Source of the DNA: Mycobacterium sp. BK086
GTDB lineage: Bacteria; Actinomycetota; Actinomycetes; Mycobacteriales; Mycobacteriaceae
Length of the DNA stretch: 64,000 bases
Reading direction: 5' to 3'
NCBI GenBank assembly: GCA_004362315.1
Contig: SNWL01000005.1
Span: 372,001 to 436,000, forward strand
Each line of letters begins with the position of its first letter. The first letter of the stretch is position 1. Positions 8,667 through 17,594 of the stretch are shown piece by piece. A model generated the notes under the pieces. It was given only the letters and a program-made list of their open reading frames with translations, did no database searches and was not told the DNA's origin. The translations under genes were made by a program, and so were the position numbers.

Positions 8667-10090
8667 CTCTGCACGCGACCATATTGGCCGAAGCCCCCAA
8701 GCTGGCGACGCCGGTCGCCCCCGGCTGGCAGCTCATCCTGGCGTTCCTCGCAGGTATCGCGGTGATCGTCGTCCTGATCACGCTGGTTCACCTGCATCCG
8801 TTCCTGGCGTTGATCTTTGGTGCGCTGACGGTCGGCATCGTCGCCGGCGAGAACCTGGAGAAGGTGCTCAAATCGTTCTCCGACGGCTTCGGGTCCACGG
8901 CGGCGGGGGTCGGTATCCTGATCGCGCTCGGCGCGATGTTCGCCAAACTCCTGGCGGATTCCGGTGGCGCCGACGAGATCGTCGACACCATCGTCGGGCA
9001 TGCGTCGCCTCGGGCCTTGCCGTGGGCGATGGCGTTGGTCGGCGCCATCATCGGCCTGCCGATGTTCTTCGAGATCGGCCTGGTTCTGCTGATGCCGGTC
9101 ATCTACCTGGTGTCGCGACGCTCCCAGCTCTCGCTGGTCACCGTCGGAATCCCTGCGCTGGCAGGACTTTCGGCGATGCATGGATTCGTGCCGCCGCATC
9201 CGGGGCCGTTGACGGCGATCAGTCTGCTGCACGCCGACCTGGGCCTGACGCTGGCTCTCGGTGTGGCGGTAGCGATCCCGACGATCATCGTGGCGGGCCC
9301 GCTCTTCGGGAAGCTGGCCGGGCGCTGGGTCGTCGTCGAGGCGCCCGACACCTTCGGATCGGGCTCGGCGGCACTGGGGCCCGAAGGCGAAGTGATTCCC
9401 GACAAGAACCGCGGTGTGCGACGGCCCTCATTCGGGGTGACGTTGTTCAGCGTGCTGCTGCCCGTCGTGCTGATGCTCGGCAAGGCGCTCGTCGATATCT
9501 TCATCGACAACGAGAATCAATGGTTCAGAATCACTTTCGACGTCCTCGGCACCCCGCTCGTGGCGCTGCTCATCGCGGTCATCGTCGGCATCTTCACCCT
9601 CGGGCGCGGCGCGGGCATGTCCCGGGCCGACGTCATGAAGTGCGTAGAGTCGGGCCTGCCTCCGGTGGCGGGCATCATCCTGATCGTTGCCGCCGGTGGC
9701 GGATTCAAGCAGGTTCTCGTCGACAGCGGCATCGGCACACTGCTGGCCGATTGGGCCAAGAGCGCCAACATCTCGGTGATCCTGCTGGCCTGGGTGCTGG
9801 CCGTGTTGATCCGGCTGGCGACCGGCTCCGCGACGGTGGCCACCATCACCGCCTCGGCACTGGTGCTCGAGTTGGTGGAGGGCCTCAGCACGGGTCAGGT
9901 GTCCCTGGTCGTGCTTGCCGTCGGGGCCGGCTCGCTGTTCTTCTCACATGTCAACGACGCCGGATTCTGGTTGGTCAACCAGTATTTCCGGATCACCGTG
10001 GGGCAGACGATCAAGACCTGGTCGCTGATGGAGACGATCCTCTCAGTGGCAGGCCTGATCGTCGTGCTACTGCTCAGTCTCGTGATCTGA
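8663..10090 (+). CDS. GntP-family gluconate:H+ symporter
   Basis: 475-residue inner-membrane permease with about 12 hydrophobic helices and the GntP-family features FGSTAAGVGILIALGAMFAKLLADSG-type loop, GLPMFFEIGLVLLMP and HGFVPPHPGP. GntP transporters import gluconate or related sugar acids with protons. Its start overlaps the gluconokinase stop, so import and phosphorylation are expressed together under the divergent GntR regulator. Confidence 0.93.
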   Translation: MTLHATILAEAPKLATPVAPGWQLILAFLAGIAVIVVLITLVHLHPFLALIFGALTVGIVAGENLEKVLKSFSDGFGSTAAGVGILIALGAMFAKLLADSGGADEIVDTIVGHASPRALPWAMALVGAIIGLPMFFEIGLVLLMPVIYLVSRRSQLSLVTVGIPALAGLSAMHGFVPPHPGPLTAISLLHADLGLTLALGVAVAIPTIIVAGPLFGKLAGRWVVVEAPDTFGSGSAALGPEGEVIPDKNRGVRRPSFGVTLFSVLLPVVLMLGKALVDIFIDNENQWFRITFDVLGTPLVALLIAVIVGIFTLGRGAGMSRADVMKCVESGLPPVAGIILIVAAGGGFKQVLVDSGIGTLLADWAKSANISVILLAWVLAVLIRLATGSATVATITASALVLELVEGLSTGQVSLVVLAVGAGSLFFSHVNDAGFWLVNQYFRITVGQTIKTWSLMETILSVAGLIVVLLLSLVI

Positions 10091-10099
10091 GCGCAGTGT

Positions 10100-10735
10100 T
10101 CAGCCCTGGACGACCTGCGTGCCGCCGGCCAGTTCGTCGTGCTTGCCCTGCTTGGTCGGGCTGCTGTTGATCGTCACGCCGATGACGATCTCGGCGATGA
10201 ACCCGAGAAGTGGCCCCACGAACGGGATGATCGACAGCAGCATGAACGAATTGCGGATAGCCGACTGCTGAGCGGTCGGCTTGGCCGCACCGCCCGGTCC
10301 GTGCACCTGGAGCTTGAGGATCTTCTTGCCGAGGGTCGCGCCCTGGCTGACCTCGAGGCCGACGAAGTAGGCAAACGGCACCAGCGCCAGAACCACGCCG
10401 CCGATGTAGCTGTACGTGTCGGTACCCCAGAACGGCAGCGAGATCAGGAACACCACGATGCCCGTGATGATCCAGTCAATCAGGCGCGCGGCGAAGCGAA
10501 TCCACACCCCGCCCGGCTGACCGGCACCACTCGGTACCGGCGGCGGATAGTCGCCGCCGTAGCCCGGGCCACCGAACTGCTGCGGCGGGGGATAACCGGG
10601 GGCACCCTGCGGCGGCGGAGGCGGGGGATAGCTCGACGGTGGCGGCGGGTAACTGCCTGGCTGCCCGGTCGGTGGCGGAGGGGGATAGCCCCCGGGTGGG
10701 CCGTACGCGTTGGGATCGTAGTCACCCGTGGTCAT
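10100..10735 (-). CDS. RDD-domain membrane protein with proline/glycine-rich N-terminus
   Basis: 211 residues. The first 75 or so are a low-complexity Pro/Gly/Tyr-rich cytoplasmic tail (runs of PPPP and GYPPP). The rest is an RDD domain with three or four hydrophobic helices, beginning at VWIRFAARLIDWIITG and including the family's conserved GATLGKKILKLQV loop. RDD proteins are widespread small membrane proteins; some are linked to cation transport, but the role here is unknown. ATG at 10735 is preceded by a strong GGGAGGAG site. Confidence 0.85.
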   Translation of the reverse strand: MTTGDYDPNAYGPPGGYPPPPPTGQPGSYPPPPSSYPPPPPPQGAPGYPPPQQFGGPGYGGDYPPPVPSGAGQPGGVWIRFAARLIDWIITGIVVFLISLPFWGTDTYSYIGGVVLALVPFAYFVGLEVSQGATLGKKILKLQVHGPGGAAKPTAQQSAIRNSFMLLSIIPFVGPLLGFIAEIVIGVTINSSPTKQGKHDELAGGTQVVQG

Positions 10736-10824
10736 TGATCGCTCCTCCCGCTGAAGTAAGTCCGGCCCAATCTACCTTGGCCCGGTGACTCCGCAGGGGC
10801 TTGACTTCGGCGCGATCCGAACGG

Positions 10825-11742
10825 CTAGTGCTTGGCTAACTTCTTAGCTTGTTTCTTCGCTTGCTTGTTGGCCTTCTTCGCGCGGGCGCGGGTGGTGTCC
10901 ACCAGTTCGCCACCCTGATCCCTGGCCACGTCGGCGAATTCGGCGCCGCGCTTGCGGGCGATCTCGGCGAGCTCAGCGCTTCGTTCGCCGGCGATGTCGG
11001 CGAATTCCGCGCCCCGTTTGCGGGCGATGTCAGCGAATTCGGCGCTTCGCTCGCTGGCGACGTCGGCAAGCTCGGCACCTCGTTCGCGGGCGATCTCGGC
11101 GAATTCGGCGCCGCGCTTGCGGGCGGTTTCCAGTAGGGGCGCGGTACGCTCGCCGGCGGCCAAGGCCAACTCCCGGCCGCGTTCGGCGCCGACCTGCAAC
11201 CCGTGGCCGACCTTCGGGCCGTACTTGTCGAGTAGGTCGCTGTCCAGCAGGCCGTGGCTCGATCCCGGCAAACCACTGGAGACGGCTTCGCTGACCTTGC
11301 GGGCCGCGCGGCGTCCCCGCCAGCCGAGGGACGGTTTGCCTGCGGTGTCCGCCGAGGCGATGATCAGCCCGCCCAGCAGGCTGAGATCGGTCAGGAACGC
11401 CCGGCGCTTCTCGGCCTTGAGCTGTTGGTCGGTCTCGTCCCAGAACATGTGTGCGCCGAGGTTGGCCGGAATCACGGTGGCCGCCAACGCAGCTGACGCA
11501 AATCGCGGCATGCGTCCGGACGCCAGCAGCAGTCCGCCGCCGATCTGGACCGCGGCGGTGATCTTCGCGAATGTTTCGGGGTCGCTGGGGACGTTGGCGC
11601 TGACCTGCTCCGGCAGCTTCTGCAGACCTTCGACGGTCGGGCGGGCGGCTTCAGCGGCCCCCTTCGGGCTCTTGAGCGCTTCGAATCCCTGACCGATGAA
11701 AACCGCCGCCAACATGGGCCGGGCAACTCTGCGAATCAACAT
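10825..11742 (-). CDS. DoxX-family membrane protein with an 11-residue-repeat, lysine-rich tail
   Basis: About 305 residues with ATG at 11742. A TTG at 11775 could add 11 residues but is a poorer start. Residues about 1-150 form a DoxX-type membrane domain (MLIRRVARPMLAAVFIGQGFEALKS start, two or three further helices). From about residue 188 to 286 the chain consists of nine consecutive 11-residue repeats of the type RGAEFADIARK. It ends in a Lys/Ala-rich tail (KKANKQAKKQAKKLAKH) like those of mycobacterial heparin- or DNA-binding proteins. DoxX proteins are often linked to redox homeostasis; the repeat tail is an add-on whose partner is unknown. Confidence 0.8.
   Translation of the reverse strand: MLIRRVARPMLAAVFIGQGFEALKSPKGAAEAARPTVEGLQKLPEQVSANVPSDPETFAKITAAVQIGGGLLLASGRMPRFASAALAATVIPANLGAHMFWDETDQQLKAEKRRAFLTDLSLLGGLIIASADTAGKPSLGWRGRRAARKVSEAVSSGLPGSSHGLLDSDLLDKYGPKVGHGLQVGAERGRELALAAGERTAPLLETARKRGAEFAEIARERGAELADVASERSAEFADIARKRGAEFADIAGERSAELAEIARKRGAEFADVARDQGGELVDTTRARAKKANKQAKKQAKKLAKH
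10885..11181 (-). repeat. Nine tandem 33-bp coding repeats (11-residue units) in the DoxX protein
   Basis: The encoded units begin RGRELALAAGE and RTAPLLETARK, then run through RGAEFAEIARE, RGAELADVASE, RSAEFADIARK, RGAEFADIAGE, RSAELAEIARK and RGAEFADVARD to the degenerate QGGELVDTTRA. The pattern [RK]-[GS]-A-E-[FL]-A-[DE]-[IV]-A-x-[EK] predicts an amphipathic helix or right-handed coiled coil with an 11-residue period. The units are not identical at DNA level, so recent expansion is not required. Confidence 0.85.
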
Positions 11743-11785
11743 GGCGCCCGTGTTCCCTACTGACAGCGGGGTCAAACCCGGGTGG

Positions 11786-12286
11786 TCAGCTCCTCAGACG
11801 GCGCAGCATGAGCGGGTACACGATCCAGGCGGCCAACATCAAGACGCCGGTCACGACTCCGGCTATCACCCCGGCCTTCTCGTCGAGAACCGCGGCGAAC
11901 ACCACGACGGCGACACCGGTCAAGGCAACACCGAGGAGCAGCAGCCCGTAGATCGCAAAGCGATGTGCGGCCGACACCAACGCGCGCAGCTTGTGTCGGC
12001 GAAACAGCATGCGATGCATGCCGACCGGCGCGACCAGCAGCACCGTCGCAGCCAATGAGCACGCCACCGTCATCAGGTACACCGTGTGCATCTCGTCGCT
12101 GAGCCGGGCGAATCGGTCTTGAAAAGGGAGTGTCAACAAGAACCCGGTCAGAAGCTGGACGCCGGTCTGGGTCACGCGGAGTTCCTGGAGCAGACTGGAC
12201 CAATTACGGTCCAGTCGCTCTTCCTCGGTCTCAGACCGGGCCGCGGCGTTCCACCGCTGGTCCAGTTCGGGATGGTCGACATCCAC
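11786..12286 (-). CDS. DUF6328 family membrane protein
   Basis: 166 residues. An acidic N-terminal region with the family-like segment ERLDRNWSSLLQELRVTQTGVQLLTGFLLTLPF leads into four hydrophobic helices (about 45-65, 70-92, 112-130, 138-158). This matches the actinobacterial DUF6328 proteins, which have no established function. The start is a GTG at 12286. It lies between the DoxX and TetR genes on the same strand, each separated by short gaps, but no shared function is evident. Confidence 0.75.
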   Translation of the reverse strand: MDVDHPELDQRWNAAARSETEEERLDRNWSSLLQELRVTQTGVQLLTGFLLTLPFQDRFARLSDEMHTVYLMTVACSLAATVLLVAPVGMHRMLFRRHKLRALVSAAHRFAIYGLLLLGVALTGVAVVVFAAVLDEKAGVIAGVVTGVLMLAAWIVYPLMLRRLRS

Positions 12287-12322
12287 CTGGTGGACATGCC
12301 CCGGCAGGTACCGCTTGAAACG

Positions 12323-12895
12323 TCAGGTCAGCAGCAGCCGCGCCGAGGCCTCGAGTCGGGAGGCGATCTCGGTATACGAGGCGTATCCCATGCCTGCCCG
12401 TACCAGCGCACCGGCGTATAGCTGCTCAAGAGATTCGACGACATCCGAATCGCTTTGTGTACCAAGGGCAGACGTCAACCGCTGATGGATTTCGCGACCG
12501 ATGCGAAAGCGTAGGTGCTCGACGTCGGGATCCTTGCCGAGAAGCGCGGTCGTCACGGCGCCTGCGAGTTCAGGCTCATCGGCGACCAACAGGGCGATAT
12601 GCCGGAGCACACCCACCACACGGTCGACCGGGTCGGGGGAGTCGTCGGGAGGGACCGGGGTCGAGGCCAGCCTGCGCCAGAACACCTCGGCGACAAGATG
12701 CTCTTTGGACGAGAAATACGTGTAGGCCGTCGCGGCGCCGACACCGGCCTCGGCGGCAACCATCCGGATCGTGAGGCCGGAGAACCCTTCCCGGCTGAGC
12801 ACGTCGACCGCGGCGCGACCCAATCGGTCGACCGTGGCGGCTTGCTTTGCTGTCAACCGGCGTCGCGTCGATTCCCGAGCTACCGGATCAGACAC
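12323..12895 (-). CDS. TetR-family transcriptional regulator
   Basis: 190 residues from GTG at 12895; an ATG at 12955 would add 20 residues of implausible sequence. The N-terminal helix-turn-helix (about 20-65) includes FSGLTIRMVAAEAGVGAATAYTYFSSKEHLVAEVF, and the remainder is a helical ligand-binding and dimer domain. A near-perfect dyad CAGACA-CA-TGTCTG overlaps its own start codon, and the same core recurs upstream of the mannosyltransferase and metallo-hydrolase genes. Autoregulation and control of the adjacent MMP cluster are therefore likely inferences. The ligand is unknown. Confidence 0.85.
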   Translation of the reverse strand: MSDPVARESTRRRLTAKQAATVDRLGRAAVDVLSREGFSGLTIRMVAAEAGVGAATAYTYFSSKEHLVAEVFWRRLASTPVPPDDSPDPVDRVVGVLRHIALLVADEPELAGAVTTALLGKDPDVEHLRFRIGREIHQRLTSALGTQSDSDVVESLEQLYAGALVRAGMGYASYTEIASRLEASARLLLT

Positions 12896-12902
12896 ATGTC
12901 TG
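12889..12902. promoter_or_regulatory. Candidate TetR operator over the regulator's start codon
   Basis: CAGACACATGTCTG has six-base inverted arms around CA and covers the GTG start of the TetR gene. The core AGACACATGTC also occurs, on the opposite strand, at 16809-16819 in the manT/MBL intergenic region. Position and symmetry suggest autoregulation. Confidence 0.5.
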
Positions 12903-12968
12903 GACGCTACTACAAGCCACCTGCACCGACAAGGTGCGCGCTGGCCATTGACCATGCGTAAGGGTTAG

Positions 12969-14707
<1,739 letters not shown>

Positions 14708-14724
<17 letters not shown>

Positions 14725-15439
14725 TCGTGATCGGCTTCTCGAAGTAGAGGGCGACGCTCTTACCCACGAGCGGATTGAGCGCGGCTTCGGCCACCCTGGT
14801 CAGCGCGGGCCGCGACATCATGTCCCACACCAACAGCTTGTGATACGCCTTGACCGCCGGGTGTTCCGGCTTCTCCACGCCGACAGCGCATTTGAGCCAC
14901 CAGAACGGAGAATGCAGCGCGTGCGCGTGATGGGTATGGGTGTAGGTGAGCCCACCGCGAACCAGCTTGTCCTGCAGCTGATCCGCCTTGTAGATGCGGA
15001 TGTGGCCGCCCTCGTTGGCGTGGTATTCGTCGGACAGCAGCCAACAGATCTTCTCGGGCAGCCAGCGCGGCACCGTGACCGCGAGCTTGCCGCCGGGCTT
15101 GAGGACCCGGATCAGTTCGGCGATCGCGGCGTCGTCCTCGGGGACGTGCTCGAGGATTTCCGAGGCGACGACGACGTCGAATTCGCCATCGGGGTAGGGC
15201 AGTGCCAGGGCATCGCCGACCACGACCTGCGCCTTGGCCGACGCGGGGGCCTCACCGGCCTCGCCCATCGCCTGCAGCAGGGTGTCGACGTCGGCCAGCC
15301 CCTCGGCGTCCATGTCGAAGGCGATGACATCGGCACCGCGGCGGTAGGCCTCGAAGCTGTGTCGCCCGGCGCCGGCACCGACATCGATGAATTTGGTTCC
15401 CGGTCCGACAGCGAGGCGGTCGTAATCAACGGTCAGCAT
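14708..15439 (-). CDS. Class I SAM-dependent methyltransferase, probable MMP 3-O-methyltransferase
   Basis: 243 residues starting at ATG 15439 (MLTVDYDRLAV). The glycine motif FIDVGAGAGRHSFEA is near residue 20, followed by DALALPYPDGEFDVVVASEILEHVPED (motifs II/III) and RVLKPGGKLAVTVPRWLPE, a classic UbiE-like fold. A long upstream extension in the same frame runs inside manT and is not credible. The start overlaps the manT stop by seven bases and the end overlaps the mmpH start, so all three are translationally coupled. In MMP clusters the second methyltransferase is the proposed 3-O-methylating enzyme (MeT3); that role is inference. Confidence 0.75.
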
Positions 15440-16707
15440 GATTCGTCCACTGCCTCGACGGTGCTGGTGATGCGGCGGCCGGTCCGCGCGATGGCCTGCT
15501 CGTACACGCGCACCGTCTGCGCGGCCACGGATTCCCAGCTGAACACGTCCAGTGCGCGACGCCGGCCCGCGGTGCCGAGCCACTGCCTGCGGGCGGGGGA
15601 CTCCAGCTGCCTGCCCAGCGCGGCGATCAGTTCGTTGACGTCGCCCGGTGTCACCAGGTCGGCGCATTCACCGTCAGGGCCCAGCACCTCGGGCAGCGCT
15701 CCGGCCCGGCTGGCCACGATCGGCGTGCCGCTGGCCATGGCTTCCACCGCAGGCAGCGAGAAGCCTTCATACAGCGAGGGAATACAGGCGATCTCGGCCG
15801 AGGCGAACAGCCCCGCCAACTCTTCGTCGGACAAGCCGCTGGAGGTGTGCACGATATCGCTGATACCCAGTTCGGCGATGAGTTTCTCGGTCGGCCCGTT
15901 GGATTCGAGCTTGGCCACCAGCTGCAGCTCCAGATCGTGCTCGACGCGCAGCTTGGCCACCGCGTGCAACAGGTGGCCGATGCCCTTGAGCGGGCGGTCC
16001 GCGCTGGAGATCGCGATGATGCGACCCGGCACTCGGGGCAGGTCAGACGGCTTGAACAGGTCGGTGTCCACTCCGAGCGGCACGACGCGCAGCTGCTGGG
16101 GGCTGACCCCGAAGTCGTCGGCGATGTCGGTGGCCGACGACGACGAGACCGTCAGTAGATCAGGAATGCTCCTGGCGACCTTCTTCTGCATCTGGGCAAA
16201 GCCATACCACCTGTGTACCAACGGCTTTCGCCACCACTTGGCGGCGGCCAGGTCAAGCACCCGGTCCTTGGTGATCGGGTGGTGGACGGTGGCGACAACA
16301 GGCAGACCCATATCGGCGATGCGCAGTAGGCCGGTGCCGAGGCACTGGTTGTCGTGCACGACATCGAACTGATCGCGGCGGGCGGCCAGCAGTCGGGCCG
16401 CCCGAAGGCTGAAGGTGCGTGGTTCGGGGAAGCCCGACGTCCACATGGTGGCCAGTTCGAGCGCATCGATGCGGTCGCGGATCTCACGGGGGTGTGGCAC
16501 CCGGAACGGGTCGGGTTCGCGGTAGAGGTCGAGGCTGGGTACCTCGGTCAGCCGAACCCGCGGATCGAGGATTTCGGGGTAGGGCTGGCCGGAGAAAACC
16601 TCGACGTCATGGCCCAGTTCGACCAGGCCGCGACTCAAGTGCCGTACGTAGACGCCCTGCCCGCCACAGTGGGTTTTGCTGCGATAGGACAGCAACGCGA
16701 TCCGCAT
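15433..16707 (-). CDS. manT: GT4-family glycosyltransferase, ManT-like alpha-1,4-mannosyltransferase
   Basis: GT-B glycosyltransferase of about 424 residues. The N-terminus has GGQGVYVRHLSRGLVELGHDVEVFSG (acceptor domain), and the C-terminal domain has the family-4 donor signature YEGFSLPAVEAMASGTPIVAS. It would transfer mannose from GDP-mannose onto a methylmannose acceptor in MMP synthesis. ATG at 16707 is chosen because AGGAG lies seven bases upstream; a GTG at 16713 lies right on that ribosome site. It is the first gene of the manT-methyltransferase-mmpH operon and divergent from the metallo-hydrolase gene. Confidence 0.8.
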   Translation of the reverse strand: MRIALLSYRSKTHCGGQGVYVRHLSRGLVELGHDVEVFSGQPYPEILDPRVRLTEVPSLDLYREPDPFRVPHPREIRDRIDALELATMWTSGFPEPRTFSLRAARLLAARRDQFDVVHDNQCLGTGLLRIADMGLPVVATVHHPITKDRVLDLAAAKWWRKPLVHRWYGFAQMQKKVARSIPDLLTVSSSSATDIADDFGVSPQQLRVVPLGVDTDLFKPSDLPRVPGRIIAISSADRPLKGIGHLLHAVAKLRVEHDLELQLVAKLESNGPTEKLIAELGISDIVHTSSGLSDEELAGLFASAEIACIPSLYEGFSLPAVEAMASGTPIVASRAGALPEVLGPDGECADLVTPGDVNELIAALGRQLESPARRQWLGTAGRRRALDVFSWESVAAQTVRVYEQAIARTGRRITSTVEAVDESC

Positions 16708-16802
16708 TTTCACACTCCTGCAACGTCCATGACCGATACGGCCGAACTACGCGCCGGGCTCGCATATGTCATCGTGTTAATAACCGGACACGGTCAGCGA
16801 GC

Positions 16803-16829
16803 TGTCTGGACATGTGTCTGGACTATAAT
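16803..16829. promoter_or_regulatory. TGTCTGGAC direct repeats plus -10 box in the manT/hydrolase intergenic region
   Basis: TGTCTGGAC occurs at 16803-16811 and 16815-16823, a 12-base spacing, followed directly by a consensus -10 TATAAT at 16824-16829 oriented toward the metallo-hydrolase gene. The centre (AGACACATGTC on the minus strand) matches the dyad at the start of the nearby TetR gene. A repressor bound here would cover the promoter. Confidence 0.55.
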
Positions 16830-16897
16830 TCGCTTAGCTACATACTGCAACGTAAGTGCCCGCTCCCACCCTATGTCAGGGACTATCTTCTACGGGT

Positions 16898-17593
16898 ATG
16901 CACTACAGCTGGGAGACGCTGTCAGACCGCGTGTACCGCTGCCGATTGCCCTTCCTCGACGTCACCGTCGGATTGGTCAGCGGCACCAATCGGACTTTGC
17001 TGATCGATTGCGGCACAACCCTTTCCGAGGCCGCACGGATCACCGATGACGTCGGCGAACTCACTGGTGGCACGGTGACCGACGTGGTGATGACACACCA
17101 CCATTTCGACCACATTCTGGGCTCGGCGGGATTCGGTACGGCCGTCCTATACGCGCCTGCCGCCGTGGCCGAGGCGCTGACCACCCGAATCGGTGAGGTT
17201 CGCGCCCATGCGCTGCAGTACGGAGCCGACCCGGAACGCCTGGACCGGGCGATCGCCGGGGTCCGCGCTCCCGACCACATCGTGACCAACATCGACCTGG
17301 ACCTGGGCGGCCGCAGCGTGCACCTCGAACTGGCGGGGCCGGGACATACCGACCATGACCTGGTCGTTGTCGTCCCAGGTCAGCCCGCGGTGGTGTTCTG
17401 CGGCGATCTGATCGAAGAGTCCGGCGACCCGGTGATCGACGCGGGCTCCGATCTACCGGCCTGGCCGCACGCCGTGGACCGGGTCCTGGCCTGGGGCGGG
17501 CCCGACGCGATCTACGTCCCCGGGCACGGCGCGGTGGTGGACGCGCGATTCGTGTCCACTCAGCGGGACTGGCTATCGGATAGAGACGGCTGA
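16898..17593 (+). CDS. Metallo-beta-lactamase-fold hydrolase
   Basis: 231 residues. The zinc motif HxHxDH is present as H67-H-H-F-D71-H72. Further ligands are in GPGHTDHD (about 149), CGDLIEE (about 169) and VPGHG (about 209), so the binuclear metal site appears complete. The fold covers thiolesterases, lactonases and other hydrolases; the substrate is not evident. ATG at 16898 gives a normal N-terminus. It is divergent from manT across 190 bases that contain the repeated TGTCTGGAC sites, and convergent with the aminotransferase fusion gene. Confidence 0.85.
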   Translation: MHYSWETLSDRVYRCRLPFLDVTVGLVSGTNRTLLIDCGTTLSEAARITDDVGELTGGTVTDVVMTHHHFDHILGSAGFGTAVLYAPAAVAEALTTRIGEVRAHALQYGADPERLDRAIAGVRAPDHIVTNIDLDLGGRSVHLELAGPGHTDHDLVVVVPGQPAVVFCGDLIEESGDPVIDAGSDLPAWPHAVDRVLAWGGPDAIYVPGHGAVVDARFVSTQRDWLSDRDG

Positions 17594-17594
17594 C

